Shown here: in pieces, positions 1 to 11,126 of the stretch | Layout: each line of letters begins with the position of its first letter | Position numbering within the stretch: the stretch's first letter is position 1 | Source of the DNA: Ideonella sp. WA131b | GTDB taxonomy: Bacteria; Pseudomonadota; Gammaproteobacteria; Burkholderiales; Burkholderiaceae_C | Assembly (NCBI GenBank): GCA_023657425.1 | Contig: JAGTJW010000002.1 | Coordinates: 424,431 to 488,430 of the forward strand | Length of the DNA stretch: 64,000 nucleotides | Direction of reading: 5' to 3' | Position numbers and translations under genes: made by a program | Notes under the pieces: model-generated | What the model saw: only the letters and a program-made list of their open reading frames with translations | Told to the model about the DNA's origin: nothing | Database searches by the model: none

Positions 1-242
1 GGATGCTCGGCCCTGGCGCTCCAGCCTGCCGAGAGGCGCCACCGCCACGCAGAGACTGCGCTGCCCAGCACCAGCACCAGCAGCGCCACCGAGGGCCGGT
101 CGACGTGCCAGCCCAGCCAGGCGATGAAGAGCACTGCGGCCATCAGCAGGACGACAGACCGTTCGGAGTTCCGCAAGGCCACCTGCAGCACTTCGCGCTC
201 TATCGCAATGCCAACCTCGTCACGCCCAGCTTGTTCGATCAT
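1..242 (-). CDS. N-terminus of a membrane protein, truncated by the window edge
   Basis: Reading the minus strand from an ATG at 242 gives about 80 residues running off the left edge without a stop. They begin MIEQAGRDEVGIAIEREVLQ and contain two hydrophobic stretches (roughly residues 31-44 and 51-63) separated by a short loop WLGWHVDRPS, followed by a basic segment. A cytoplasmic N-terminus followed by a two-helix hairpin is common in sensor kinases and GGDEF-type signalling proteins, but nothing past the membrane part is visible, so function is not assigned. Codon third positions are G/C-rich like the neighbours, which supports a real gene. Confidence 0.55.
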   Translation of the reverse strand, partial: MIEQAGRDEVGIAIEREVLQVALRNSERSVVLLMAAVLFIAWLGWHVDRPSVALLVLVLGSAVSAWRWRLSAGWSARAEH

Positions 243-316
243 GGAGTGGCGAGGATACCAAGCGAGAGCGCCCGCGCCAGACGACTGCGGCACTCCGACG
301 CCAGCCGGTGGCCGCG

Positions 317-745
317 TCAGGAGTGGATGTAGCTCTCGAGCTGCGCGATCGTTTCTTCGCGGTCGGCGATCAGGTCGTCCATGATGTCGCGGATGGAGAT
401 CATGCCCAGGACCGTGCCGCCGTCGACCACCGGCAGGTGGCGGATCTTCTTCTCGCTCAGCAGCGCCATGCAGACTTGGGTGCGCGTCTCCGGTCGCACG
501 GTGAACACCTGGCGGGTCATGATCTCGTCCACCCGGGTGGTCCGGGAGTTGCGCCCCTGCAGCGCCACCTTGCGTGTGTAGTCACGCTCGCTGACCACGC
601 CAACCAGGCGCGGGCCGTCCATCACCACCAGTGCACCGACGTCGTGCGCGGCCAGCAATTCCAGCGCGGTGTAGACGGAGTCTTCGGGGCGCGCGTGCCA
701 CAGCGTGCCGTCACGGGACTTCAGCAGTTCGGCCACCGTCTTCAT
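317..745 (-). CDS. CBS-domain pair protein
   Basis: The protein is 142 residues and consists of essentially two CBS domains (about residues 10-65 and 75-130), seen as VGALVVMDGPRLVGVVSERD and the second-repeat pattern IRHLPVVDGGTVLGMISIRD. Stand-alone CBS pairs bind adenine nucleotides and act as regulatory modules. No enzymatic domain is attached, so it probably senses energy charge for an unidentified partner. It starts at an ATG 42 bp downstream of the stop of the CoA ligase on the same strand, so it could be co-transcribed with it, although there is no obvious functional link. Confidence 0.9.
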   Translation of the reverse strand: MKTVAELLKSRDGTLWHARPEDSVYTALELLAAHDVGALVVMDGPRLVGVVSERDYTRKVALQGRNSRTTRVDEIMTRQVFTVRPETRTQVCMALLSEKKIRHLPVVDGGTVLGMISIRDIMDDLIADREETIAQLESYIHS

Positions 746-787
746 GCAGGTCCTTTCGCTTGCGCCAAGGCGTCGCGCTGGCGTAGC

Positions 788-2446
788 CTAGCCCTGGAGC
801 GGCAGCGCGCGCAAGGGGCCCAAACCCGCCGCCTCCTGCTGGAGCCGGAAGCGCTGCAGCTTGCCCGTTTCGGTTCGGGGCAGACTGCTGCGAAACTGCA
901 GCTCGCGCGGGTACTTGTAGGGCGCGATCGTCTGCTTGACGAAGTCCTGCAGCACCACAGCCAGGGCGGCATCGGCCGTGTGGCCGGGCTTGAGGACGAT
1001 GAAGGCCGCAACGATCATGCCGCGAGCCTCGTCGGGCTTGCCCACCACGCCGCACTCGGCCACCGCCGGGTGCAGCAGCAGCGCCGCCTCGACCTCGGGG
1101 CCGGCGATGTTGTAGCCGCCGGAGATGATCATGTCGTCGGTGCGCGCCTGGTAGACGTACTGGCCGTCGGCGGGGTCCACGAGGTAGGCATCGCCGGTGA
1201 GGTTCCAGCCGCCTTGCACGTAGCTGGCCTGACGGGCGTCGTCGAGGTAGCGGCAGCCCGTTGGCCCACGCACCGCCAGACGCCCCACCTGGCCGGGCGG
1301 CAGAGGCTGGCCGGCGTCGTCGAGGATGGCGGCCTCGTAGCCGGGCACCGGGTAGCCGGTGGCGCCGCCGCGGGCTTGGTCGGCGCGCGCCGAAATGAAG
1401 ATGTGGAACATCTCGGTGGAGCCGATGCCGTCGATGATCTCCAGGCCGCTGGCCTGCCGCCAAAGCGTGCGGGTGGCCGCGGGCAACGCCTCGCCGGCAC
1501 TGACGCACTGGCGCAGGCTGGCGAGGTCGTGCCCCTGGAGTTGCGGCGCCATCGCGCGGTAGGCCGTGGGCGAGGTGTAGCACACGGTGGCGCGGTGCTT
1601 GGCGATGGCCGCCGGCAGCGCATCCGGCGTGGCCCTCTCCACCAACACCGTGCTGCCGAGCGCGGCCAGCGGAAACACCAGCAGCCCGCCGAGCCCGAAC
1701 GTGAAGGCCAGCGGCGGGCTGCCGATGGCGCGGTCGTCGGCACCGGCGCGCAGCACGTGCACCGGCCAGCAGGCGGCGGCGGCCAGCAGATCACGGTGGC
1801 CGTGCACCGCCGCCTTGGGCTGGCCGGTGGTGCCGGAGGTGAAGGCGATCAGCACCGGGTCGTCGGCCGCGGTGTCCACGGCCTCGGCGGTGCTGGGGGC
1901 GGCAGCCATCTCGGCCTCGAGGTCGCCGGTGTTGAAGCAGCGCAGCGCCTGCAGCGTGGGGCACAGCGGCAGCGCGGCGCGCAGCTCGTCCTGCAGGCGT
2001 GCATCGCACAGCGCCAGGCGGATGCGGGCTTTGTCGATGAGACCGGCGAGCTCACGGGCGCGCAGGAGCGGCATCGTTCCCACCGCGATGCCGCCGGCCA
2101 TCGCGACGCCGAACCAGCTGGCCGCCAGCATCGGGCTGTTGGCGCCGCGCAGCAGCACACGCTCGCCCGGCACCAGGGCCAGCTGCCGCACCAGCACGTG
2201 GGCGATGCGCGCGGCGCGGTCGGCGAGCTCGTCGTAGGTCCAGGCGATCGGCGTGCCGTCGGGCGCGGTGCCGAAGACACAGGGCCGCGCGCCCTGCGCC
2301 GTGCCGCGGTGACGCATCAGCAGCGCCTGCGCCACGTTGATCTGCGGCGGGAACTGCAGCGACGGGCCGTCGAACACGAAACGCGGCAACGCGTGCGGCG
2401 GCGGCAAACGATCGATGACGTAGCGGTCGACGTGGGCGCTGGGCAT
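788..2446 (-). CDS. abmG: 2-aminobenzoate/benzoate-type CoA ligase (AMP-forming)
   Basis: This 552-residue ANL-superfamily ligase has the P-loop [16 protein letters not shown], the aryl-CoA-ligase signature [16 protein letters not shown], and the C-terminal catalytic lysine region [12 protein letters not shown]. It should activate an aromatic acid with ATP and CoA. The nearby kynBUA genes produce anthranilate, so 2-aminobenzoate is the likely substrate; that choice rests on context, and a benzoate-like substrate cannot be excluded. The start was placed at the ATG at 2446 (protein [10 protein letters not shown]) because upstream in-frame sequence looks non-coding. It is divergent from kynB, with about 130 bp between the two starts. 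The monooxygenase/reductase that would follow in the known 2-aminobenzoyl-CoA route is not in this window. Confidence 0.85.
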   Translation of the reverse strand: MPSAHVDRYVIDRLPPPHALPRFVFDGPSLQFPPQINVAQALLMRHRGTAQGARPCVFGTAPDGTPIAWTYDELADRAARIAHVLVRQLALVPGERVLLRGANSPMLAASWFGVAMAGGIAVGTMPLLRARELAGLIDKARIRLALCDARLQDELRAALPLCPTLQALRCFNTGDLEAEMAAAPSTAEAVDTAADDPVLIAFTSGTTGQPKAAVHGHRDLLAAAACWPVHVLRAGADDRAIGSPPLAFTFGLGGLLVFPLAALGSTVLVERATPDALPAAIAKHRATVCYTSPTAYRAMAPQLQGHDLASLRQCVSAGEALPAATRTLWRQASGLEIIDGIGSTEMFHIFISARADQARGGATGYPVPGYEAAILDDAGQPLPPGQVGRLAVRGPTGCRYLDDARQASYVQGGWNLTGDAYLVDPADGQYVYQARTDDMIISGGYNIAGPEVEAALLLHPAVAECGVVGKPDEARGMIVAAFIVLKPGHTADAALAVVLQDFVKQTIAPYKYPRELQFRSSLPRTETGKLQRFRLQQEAAGLGPLRALPLQG

Positions 2447-2577
2447 GACGGGCACTGTAGGCTGCGGGCGGCGACCGCGGGCACCGGACTGTCCCGGGGC
2501 GCGGCCCGCGCCGTCGCCGCGCCGATGTCTGAAAAAACCGACACCACGCCAGCACGGGCCGCAGTACGGTGGCACCC

Positions 2578-3207
2578 ATGCCACAGCTCTGGGACATCTC
2601 CCCGCCGGTCGCCGCCGACAGCCCGGTGTTCCCGGGCGACACGCCGTTCGCACGGCGGTGGCAGGCACGCATCGGCCCCGGCTGCGCTGTGAACGTGAGC
2701 ATGCTGACGCTCAGCCCGCACACCGGCGCCCATGCCGACGCGCCTCTGCACTACGACAACGCCGGTGCCGCCATCGGCGAGCTGCCGCTGGAGCCCTACC
2801 TGGGCCACTGCCGCGTCATCCACGCCATCGGTCGCGGCCCGCTGGTGCAGCCCGCACACCTGGCGCACGCGCTGGCCAGCCTGCCGCCTCGCGTGTTGGT
2901 GCGCACCTACGCCCGCATGCCGCAAAGCCACTTCGACGACGTCCTGCCTGCCTTGGCGCCCGAGACGATCGAGCAGCTGGCCGATGCCGGCGTGGTGCTG
3001 GTGGGCATCGACAGCGCGAGCATCGACCCCGCGGACAGCAAGACGCTGGACGCCCACCAGGTGCTGCGCCGCCGCGGCCTGCGCGTGCTGGAGAACCTCC
3101 TGCTCGACGAGGTGCCCGAAGGCGATTACGAGCTCATCGCCCTGCCCCTGAGACTCACCACGGCCTGCGCCTCGCCCGTGCGCGCCGTGCTGCGAGAGCT
3201 GCCATGA
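2578..3207 (+). CDS. kynB: Kynurenine formamidase (arylformamidase)
   Basis: The 209-residue cyclase-family protein opens with [18 protein letters not shown] and carries the metal-binding motif HTGAHADAP (H48, H52, D54), both diagnostic of bacterial KynB. It hydrolyses N-formylkynurenine to kynurenine and formate. The ATG at 2578 was chosen because known family members begin a few residues before the WDIS motif; a GTG nine bases upstream is possible. Its stop overlaps the kynU start (ATGA), so the three kyn genes form one translationally coupled operon. Confidence 0.95.
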   Translation: MPQLWDISPPVAADSPVFPGDTPFARRWQARIGPGCAVNVSMLTLSPHTGAHADAPLHYDNAGAAIGELPLEPYLGHCRVIHAIGRGPLVQPAHLAHALASLPPRVLVRTYARMPQSHFDDVLPALAPETIEQLADAGVVLVGIDSASIDPADSKTLDAHQVLRRRGLRVLENLLLDEVPEGDYELIALPLRLTTACASPVRAVLRELP

Positions 3208-4463
3208 CCCGAGACGACGCCCTGGCGCTCGACGCCGCCGACGCGCTGGCGCCGCTGCGCGAGCTGTTCCACCTCCCCGAGGGGCTGATCTACCTCGACG
3301 GCAATTCGCTGGGCGTGTTGCCGCGCGCCACCGCCGCCCGCGTGCAGCAGGTGGTGCAGCAGGAATGGGGGGTGGGCCTCATCCGCAGCTGGAACAGCGC
3401 CGGCTGGATGGACCTGCCCTCGCGCGTGGGCGACAAGATCGCCCGGCTGGTGGGTGCCGAGCCCGGCACGCTGGTGGTCGCCGACTCGACCAGCGTCAAC
3501 CTGTTCAAGGTGCTGTCGGCGGCGCTGGCGATCGTGCGGGAGGATGCCCGCGAAGACCCGCCCGCGCGCCGCACCATCGTCAGCGAACGCAGCAACTTCC
3601 CCACCGACCTGTACATCGCCGAGAGCCTGGCGCGCCAGCACGGTTTCGAGCTGGTGCTGGTGGAGCCCGAGAGCCTGAACGCGGCGCTGGACGCGCGCTG
3701 CGCCGTGCTGATGCTCACGCATGTGAACTACCGCACCGGCCGCATGCACGACATGGCCGCCCTGACGGCCGCGGCACAAGCCGCAGGCGCGCTGACGATC
3801 TGGGACCTGGCCCACAGTGCCGGCGCCGTGCCGGTGAACCTGGGCGCCGCCGGTGCCGACTTTGCGGTGGGCTGCGGCTACAAATACCTCAACGGCGGCC
3901 CTGGCGCGCCGGCCTTCGTGTGGGCGCACCCGCGGCACGTCGGCCGCTTCTGGCAGCCGCTGGCAGGCTGGATCGGGCATGCCGCCCCCTTCGAGTTCAC
4001 CCCCGGCTACCGGCCGGCGCCGGGCATCGCGCGCTACCAGTGCGGCACCCCGGCGGTGCTGAGCCTGGCGGCGCTGGAGTGCGGCGTCGACACGGTGCTC
4101 GCGGCAGAAGCGCTGGGTGGCATGGCCGCGCTGAGGGCCAAGAGCCTGGCGCTGACGCGGCTCTTCGCCGATCGCGTGCAGGCCACCTGCCCCGGCCTCA
4201 CGCTGGCCTCGCCCGCGGCCGACGCCGAGCGCGGCAGCCAGGTCTGCTTCAGCCACCCCGGTATCGGCTACCCGGTGGTGCAGGCGCTGATCGCGCGCGG
4301 CGTGATCGGCGACTTCCGAGCCCCCGACATCCTGCGCTTCGGCTTCACGCCCCTGTACCTGCGCCACGTCGACGCCTTCGACGCCGCCGGGCACTTGCAG
4401 GCGGTGCTCGAGCACGAAGAATGGCGCCGCCCCGAATTCAACCAGCGCCAGGCGGTGACGTGA
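3204..4463 (+). CDS. kynU: Kynureninase
   Basis: This 419-residue PLP-dependent enzyme is of normal family length. It shows [11 protein letters not shown] near the N-terminus, [14 protein letters not shown], and the cofactor lysine in [12 protein letters not shown] (K227). It cleaves kynurenine to anthranilate and alanine. It starts four bases inside the end of kynB and ends one base into kynA, giving tight coupling. No feature suggests specialisation for 3-hydroxykynurenine, and no kynurenine monooxygenase gene is present nearby, so the route ends at anthranilate. Confidence 0.97.
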   Translation: MTRDDALALDAADALAPLRELFHLPEGLIYLDGNSLGVLPRATAARVQQVVQQEWGVGLIRSWNSAGWMDLPSRVGDKIARLVGAEPGTLVVADSTSVNLFKVLSAALAIVREDAREDPPARRTIVSERSNFPTDLYIAESLARQHGFELVLVEPESLNAALDARCAVLMLTHVNYRTGRMHDMAALTAAAQAAGALTIWDLAHSAGAVPVNLGAAGADFAVGCGYKYLNGGPGAPAFVWAHPRHVGRFWQPLAGWIGHAAPFEFTPGYRPAPGIARYQCGTPAVLSLAALECGVDTVLAAEALGGMAALRAKSLALTRLFADRVQATCPGLTLASPAADAERGSQVCFSHPGIGYPVVQALIARGVIGDFRAPDILRFGFTPLYLRHVDAFDAAGHLQAVLEHEEWRRPEFNQRQAVT

Positions 4464-5314
4464 TGAGCGGCTGCCCGCTTCACCACGATGACGCGGCCTC
4501 GGTCGACGGCGCCGAGCTCGACTTCGCCGGCAGCATGAGCTATGGCGACTACCTGCACCTCGACGCCGTGCTGAACGCCCAGCACCCGCTGAGCCCGGCC
4601 CACGACGAGATGCTGTTCATCGTGCAGCACCAGACCAGCGAGCTGTGGATGAAGCTGATGCTGCATGAGCTGGCCGCCGCCATCGCCGCCGTGGCGGCCG
4701 ATGACCTGCCCGTGGCCTTCAAGATGCTGGCGCGCGTGAGCCGGATCATGGAGCAGCTGGTGCACGCCTGGGACGTGCTGGCGACGATGACGCCGCCCGA
4801 GTACAGCGCCATGCGCGCCTCGCTGGCCAAGAGCAGCGGCTTTCAGAGCTGGCAGTACCGGTGCATCGAGTTCCGCCTGGGCAACAAGAACGCCGCGATG
4901 CGCCGGCCGCACGCCCACCGGCCCGACCTGCTGGCCGTGGTCGACGCCGCTTACACCGCGCCGAGCCTGTACGACGAGGCGCTGCGCCTCCTGGCCGGCC
5001 GCGGCCTGCCGGTGCCGGCCAGCCACGTGCAACGCGACTGGACGCAGCCCTACACCGAGAGCCGCGAGGTCGAGGCCGCCTGGCTGCAGGTGTACCGCGC
5101 GCCGCGCGAGCACTGGGACCTTTACCAGCTCGGCGAGGAACTCACCGACCTCGAAGACACCTTCCGCCTGTGGCGTTTCCGCCATCTCACCACCGTGGAG
5201 CGCGTGATCGGCTTCAAGCGCGGCACCGGCGGCACGGGTGGCGTGAGTTATTTGCGCAAGATGCTCGACGTGGTGCTGTTCCCTGAGATCTGGCGGCTGC
5301 GCACCGACCTCTGA
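4463..5314 (+). CDS. kynA: Tryptophan 2,3-dioxygenase
   Basis: The 283-residue haem dioxygenase contains the substrate-pocket motif [12 protein letters not shown] (H56) and the C-terminal block [20 protein letters not shown], which includes the expected proximal haem histidine and a glycine-rich loop. It opens the indole ring of L-tryptophan to N-formylkynurenine, so it is the first enzyme of the pathway although it is the last gene of kynBUA. Its start overlaps the kynU stop by one base (TGATG). Confidence 0.97.
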   Translation: MSGCPLHHDDAASVDGAELDFAGSMSYGDYLHLDAVLNAQHPLSPAHDEMLFIVQHQTSELWMKLMLHELAAAIAAVAADDLPVAFKMLARVSRIMEQLVHAWDVLATMTPPEYSAMRASLAKSSGFQSWQYRCIEFRLGNKNAAMRRPHAHRPDLLAVVDAAYTAPSLYDEALRLLAGRGLPVPASHVQRDWTQPYTESREVEAAWLQVYRAPREHWDLYQLGEELTDLEDTFRLWRFRHLTTVERVIGFKRGTGGTGGVSYLRKMLDVVLFPEIWRLRTDL

Positions 5315-5328
5315 TCCCATCGAAGGTG

Positions 5329-5346
5329 CGGCCTCTGTGAGGGCCG
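5329..5346. terminator. Possible hairpin between convergent kynA and the sensor-kinase gene
   Basis: The 38-bp gap between two convergent stops contains CGGCCTC and GAGGGCCG, which can pair with one bulged G around a TGT loop. There is no T-run on either side, so a bidirectional terminator is only suggested. Confidence 0.3.
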
Positions 5347-5352
5347 AGCGGA

Positions 5353-6790
5353 TCATGTCGGCGTCTGCGGCGGCTCGCGCTCGTCTGCGGCCCTGACCGA
5401 ATCGGCGGCACCGGCCATGCCCAGCTCGATCGAGATCCGCGCGCCGCCGAGCGGCGAGTCATCGATGCCCAAGCGGCCGCCGTGAGACAGCACGATCTGC
5501 CGTGCCAGGCTCAGACCGATGCCGCTGCCAGCCGGTTTGGTGGTGTAGAAGGGGACCAGCACCTGCTCGCGCTGCGTTGCCGGGATGCCGCCGCCGCTGT
5601 CTTCGATGGCCAGCATCACCCGGCCCTCCCCGCAGGGCTCGGCCCGGACGGCGACCGACGCCGGCCGACCAACCGCGCGCGATGCCGCGTCGAGTGCCGC
5701 CTCCGCGGCGTTGACCGCAACGGCGCCCAGGGCCTGCTGCAGCAGGGCCGGATCGGCGCGCAACGCCAGTGTGGGCGGCCGCACCTCGCACTGCCACTGC
5801 ACGGCCCCGCCCCAATGCGCCCGCCATGCCAGCAGGTTCTCGGCCAGCCAGGGCGCCAGCACGATCGTCTCTTCTTGCGGCCGCAACGGTTGGGCCATCG
5901 CGCGGTAAGCCGCCACGAAGCGCAGCAGCGACTGCGAGCGCTTGGCCAGCGCGTCGACCGCCGCGGCGGCCGCGGGCAGGCCGCTGCCGGACTTCATCTC
6001 GCGCGCAGCCGACTCGGCCAGTGACGTGATCGGCGCCATCGCGTTCATGATTTCATGCGACAGCACGCGCGCGAGATCGCGCCAGGCGTTGGCCTGCGCG
6101 CGGTCCAGGGCGTCCTGAACATCGAGCAGCGCCACGATGCGCGCACTTCCGTCGGGCGTCGCCAGTTCCGCCATCGACAGCGCGTAGCGCAACGGCTGCC
6201 CGGCAAGCCGGACCGTGGCCGCGTTGGCGCTTGCCGATCCGGATGGCCATGCCGGGGCCGTGACCAGCGCCTCGAAGTCCGCACCCAGCGCCGCCACCGC
6301 CGGCCGCTCGCCGGTGCCCAGCCGCGTCAGCAGCCGCCGGGCCGCATTGTTCAGCGGCTCGCAGGTGGTCTCGCGCGCCTGTCCGCCGCTGCGGATGCGC
6401 AGCAGCGGTGCGGGCGAGTGGTCGACCAGCGCCTGCAGCGTGTGGATTTGCGCCCAGAGCCGGCCTTGGGTGTCGAAGAGGCGTTGATTCACGGCCGCCA
6501 GCGCGCGCTGCACCTGCGGGTCGATCAGCGACGCGGTCGAGGCGCGCTCGCCGGCCGCCCAGGTCTCGATCACGCGCAGCAGCGCCCGTTCGCGCCGGCT
6601 GAAGCTGCGCAGCAACTCGGCTGCCGAGACCGCGGCACCGAGCACGCCAACCAGGGCAGTCACCGGTTTGCCGGCCAGCCACGCCCAGGCCACCAGCGCC
6701 AGCAGCAGGCACAGCAACCCCAGCCGCAGCAGCAGCGGCGCGGTGCGCAGCGCCGTGGCGCGTGCCCGTCGCCCGCGCGTCGGCGGGGCG

Positions 6791-6801
<11 letters not shown>
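5353..6801 (-). CDS. NtrY-like sensor histidine kinase
   Basis: The 482-residue protein has two N-terminal membrane helices (about 23-43 and 47-64), a PAS-like central region, and a HisKA box with the phospho-accepting histidine in RVLSHEIMNAMAPI (H249). The ATPase domain shows EDSGGGIPATQREQV, FYTTKPAGSGIGL and the G2 box. It should autophosphorylate and signal to the NtrC-type regulator encoded immediately upstream on the same strand, whose stop overlaps this start by 11 bp. The input signal is not evident; the periplasmic part is almost absent, so it probably senses at the membrane or in the cytoplasm. Confidence 0.93.
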
Positions 6802-8224
<1,423 letters not shown>

Positions 8225-8242
8225 GTGTCCATTATCGGACAC
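8225..8242. promoter_or_regulatory. Palindromic candidate binding site of the NtrC-type regulator
   Basis: The site is GTGTCC-ATTATC-GGACAC, with perfect 6-bp inverted arms. It is located immediately upstream of the response-regulator start and about 95 bp upstream of the -24 element of the divergent promoter. This is the usual enhancer distance for a sigma-54 activator and also fits autoregulation. Assignment to this regulator is inference from position. Confidence 0.6.
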
Positions 8243-8325
8243 CTGTGACCGGTCGCGGACGCCGTGTTGCTGCATCGAAGCCGCAGCGGGCGACTAACTC
8301 ATTGATTTCTCTTGGTTTGCGGCGT

Positions 8326-8341
8326 TGGCACGCACCCTGCT
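8326..8341 (+). promoter_or_regulatory. Sigma-54 (-24/-12) promoter of the exporter operon
   Basis: TGGCACGCACCCTGCT matches the consensus TGGCACG-N4-TTGCW with a single mismatch. The invariant GG (8327-8328) and GC (8339-8340) are separated by exactly 10 bases. It lies upstream of the HlyD-family gene and is divergent from a sigma-54 activator gene, which makes a chance match unlikely. Transcription would begin near 8352. Confidence 0.8.
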
Positions 8342-8424
8342 CAAGACAGGCCATGCGCTCCCTTCCCCGAATCAGCCCTGGCACCGACACCGCGCCCGGC
8401 TCGACGCCAGCCACCGCCGCCCGC

Positions 8425-9684
8425 ATGGACCGGGCGCTGCCGCGACCGCGCTGGACGAGGTGGCGCTGGCCCGCGGCCGTCGCGCTGCTGGTGGCCGGGC
8501 TGTCGGTCCTGGTGGCGCGCACGCCAGCGCCGGGCAGCACGCAGAGCGTGGCGGCGGACCGCGTGACCGTCGGCGCGGTGGTGCGTGGCCCGTTTGTCGA
8601 CGACTTGCCCGTGCGAGCCTCCGTGCTGCCGCTGACCAGCGTCTACCTGGACGCGGTCGAGGGTGGGCGGGTCGAGCGCGTGCTGGTCGAAGACGGTGCC
8701 CGGGTGACCGCCGGGGCACTGCTCGCCGAACTGACCAACGCGTCGCTGCAGCTCGAAGTCCTCTCGCGCGAGACCCAGGTCGCGGAGCAGATGAACGCGC
8801 TTCGCACGCAGGAGCTGAACCTCGAGCGCAGCCGGCTGGACGCCAAGCTGCGCGTGGCCGAGCTCGAGCTGCGCGACAAGCAGCTGCGCGACACCGTCGA
8901 GCAGCAACGCGCGCTGGCGGACCGGGGCTTCATCAACGCGTCCTCGCTGCAGCGCAGCGAGGACGAGCTGGCCAGCGTCAGCCGGACACTGACGCTGGCG
9001 CGCGACAACCAGCGCCTCACCGACACCCTGCAGGCGGCGCAGCTCACGCAGCTGCGCACGACGGCCACACAGCTGCAGAGTCATCTCGAGCTGGCGCGCA
9101 CCCACCTGCGGTCGCTGCAGGTCCGGGCGCCGATCGATGGCCAGCTCACCGCCTTCGGGCTCGAAGTCGGCCAGAGCGTGGCCCGCGGCGCGCGCATCGG
9201 CCAGGTCGACTCGCCGGCCGAGTTCAAGCTGATGGGTGCGATCGACCAGTTCTACCTGCCACGCCTCGCCACGGGCCTGGAGGGCTACGTCGAGGCCGCC
9301 GGCCGGCGCTGGCCGCTGCGGGTGACCAAGGTCTACCCGCAGGTGCAGAACGGCGAGTTCCGAGCCGACATGGTGTTCGGAAACGGTGCGCCGCCCAGCC
9401 TGGCGCGGGGCCAGACCGTCAACGCGCGCGTGAACCTGGGCGCCAGCACGAGCGCGCTGCTGCTGCCGGTCGGCCCGTTCCTGCAGGACAGCGGCGGCGC
9501 CTTCGCCTTCGTCGTCGACGCCAGCGGCCAGGCCGCCGAGCGGCGCAGCGTCCGGCTGGGGCGCCGCAACACACAGTACGTCGAGGTTCTCGACGGGTTG
9601 GCCGAGGGCGAGCGGGTGGTGACCTCGTCCTATGCCACGTATGCCGAGCGCCGCGTGCTGCGGCTCGAGCAGGGCGGTGGCTGA
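8425..9684 (+). CDS. HlyD/MacA-type periplasmic adaptor protein
   Basis: The 419-residue protein has one N-terminal membrane helix (about residues 14-32), a barrel/lipoyl half (VEGGRVERVLVEDGARVTAG), a long alpha-helical hairpin rich in Arg, Glu and Leu, and the second lipoyl half VRAPIDGQLTAFGLEVGQSV. It would link an inner-membrane ABC transporter to an outer-membrane channel. An in-frame ATG at 8353 exists, but it would lie on the predicted sigma-54 transcription start, so the ATG at 8425 is preferred; neither has a strong ribosome binding site. No outer-membrane channel gene is in the window. Confidence 0.88.
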   Translation: MDRALPRPRWTRWRWPAAVALLVAGLSVLVARTPAPGSTQSVAADRVTVGAVVRGPFVDDLPVRASVLPLTSVYLDAVEGGRVERVLVEDGARVTAGALLAELTNASLQLEVLSRETQVAEQMNALRTQELNLERSRLDAKLRVAELELRDKQLRDTVEQQRALADRGFINASSLQRSEDELASVSRTLTLARDNQRLTDTLQAAQLTQLRTTATQLQSHLELARTHLRSLQVRAPIDGQLTAFGLEVGQSVARGARIGQVDSPAEFKLMGAIDQFYLPRLATGLEGYVEAAGRRWPLRVTKVYPQVQNGEFRADMVFGNGAPPSLARGQTVNARVNLGASTSALLLPVGPFLQDSGGAFAFVVDASGQAAERRSVRLGRRNTQYVEVLDGLAEGERVVTSSYATYAERRVLRLEQGGG

Positions 9685-9745
9685 ACCAGCGCCTGCCCAT
9701 ATCGGTTCACCTTCTTCCCGTGTCTTTCCCAAGGAGATCCTGCCC

Positions 9746-10216
9746 ATGAAACTCGGCCCCCTGCTGCTCTGTGCCGCGCTCTGCGCGGCCGCGCTCACCC
9801 CGTTCGGCGCGAGCGCCGCCGACAAGCCTCTTTTTGAGACGACCGAGGACGCGGTGCGCTACCGCAAGGCCGCGTTCACCCTGATGGGCGAGCACATGGG
9901 CCGTGTCGGCGCCGAGCTGAGAGCTGCGCGACAGAACCCGCAGAAGCTGCGCACCAGCGCCGAGTTCATCGCCTTCCTGAGCGGCACCCCCTGGGAGGCC
10001 TTCGCTGCGGACACCGCTGCGTTCAAGGGCACCAGGGCTAGCGCGGCGATCTGGACGGAGCGCGCGCGCTTCGACCGTCTGGCCGAGAACATGCGCACCG
10101 AGGCCGGCAAGCTGGGCAGCGCTGCCGCGGGTGGCGACGTCGCAGCGATCCGAGCCCAGTTCGGCAGCCTCGGCCAGACCTGCAAGGCGTGTCATGACGC
10201 CTTCAAGTCGAAGTGA
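9746..10216 (+). CDS. Cytochrome c' family protein
   Basis: The 156-residue protein has a clear Sec signal peptide ending GASAA, a helical body, and a single haem attachment site CKACH eight residues from the C-terminus, the hallmark of cytochrome c'. Such proteins are periplasmic four-helix bundles that bind NO and other small ligands. It has a good ribosome binding site (AAGGAG) and lies between the adaptor and ATPase genes of an export operon, which is an unexpected place; it may supply a redox or NO-related function to the same stress response. Confidence 0.88.
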   Translation: MKLGPLLLCAALCAAALTPFGASAADKPLFETTEDAVRYRKAAFTLMGEHMGRVGAELRAARQNPQKLRTSAEFIAFLSGTPWEAFAADTAAFKGTRASAAIWTERARFDRLAENMRTEAGKLGSAAAGGDVAAIRAQFGSLGQTCKACHDAFKSK

Positions 10217-10424
10217 GAGGCATGGGCGTTCGTCCCCTCCGCGGCCGGAGGGGGTCGATGTCGCTGCTGCACACCCGAAGGGGGCCCATGACACCCCTGT
10301 CCCCAGCGGCCCTTGGGCTGCGATCCACCAGCCCGCATGCCGTTCGTCGACGGTGCCACCCGCCTCGCCCGTTGCCTGGCAGGCGGCACGTCGCCGAGTC
10401 CCGCCCTGCTACGGAGTCCTTCTC
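10217..10424. repeat. Intergenic GC-rich repeat-like element with hairpin
   Basis: This 208-bp gap has no credible gene. It contains CCCCTCCG-CGGC-CGGAGGGG (10234-10253), an 8-bp stem with a tetraloop, followed by further C- and G-runs (CCCGAAGGGGGCCC). The composition resembles the GC-rich intergenic repeats seen at about 46.4 and 57.1 kb. The hairpin may attenuate transcription between the cytochrome c' gene and the ATPase gene. Confidence 0.45.

Positions 10425-11122
<698 letters not shown>

Positions 11123-11126
<4 letters not shown>

Noticed and set aside
2447..2577. Divergent region between the CoA ligase and kynB examined for operators
   Set aside because: No convincing palindrome or -35/-10 pair was found; nothing is claimed.
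308..2692. A 794-codon plus-strand open frame opposite the CBS and CoA-ligase genes
   Set aside because: It is antisense to two well-recognised genes, its translation is rich in Arg/Gln/His/Gly without any domain, and long antisense frames are expected at this GC content.
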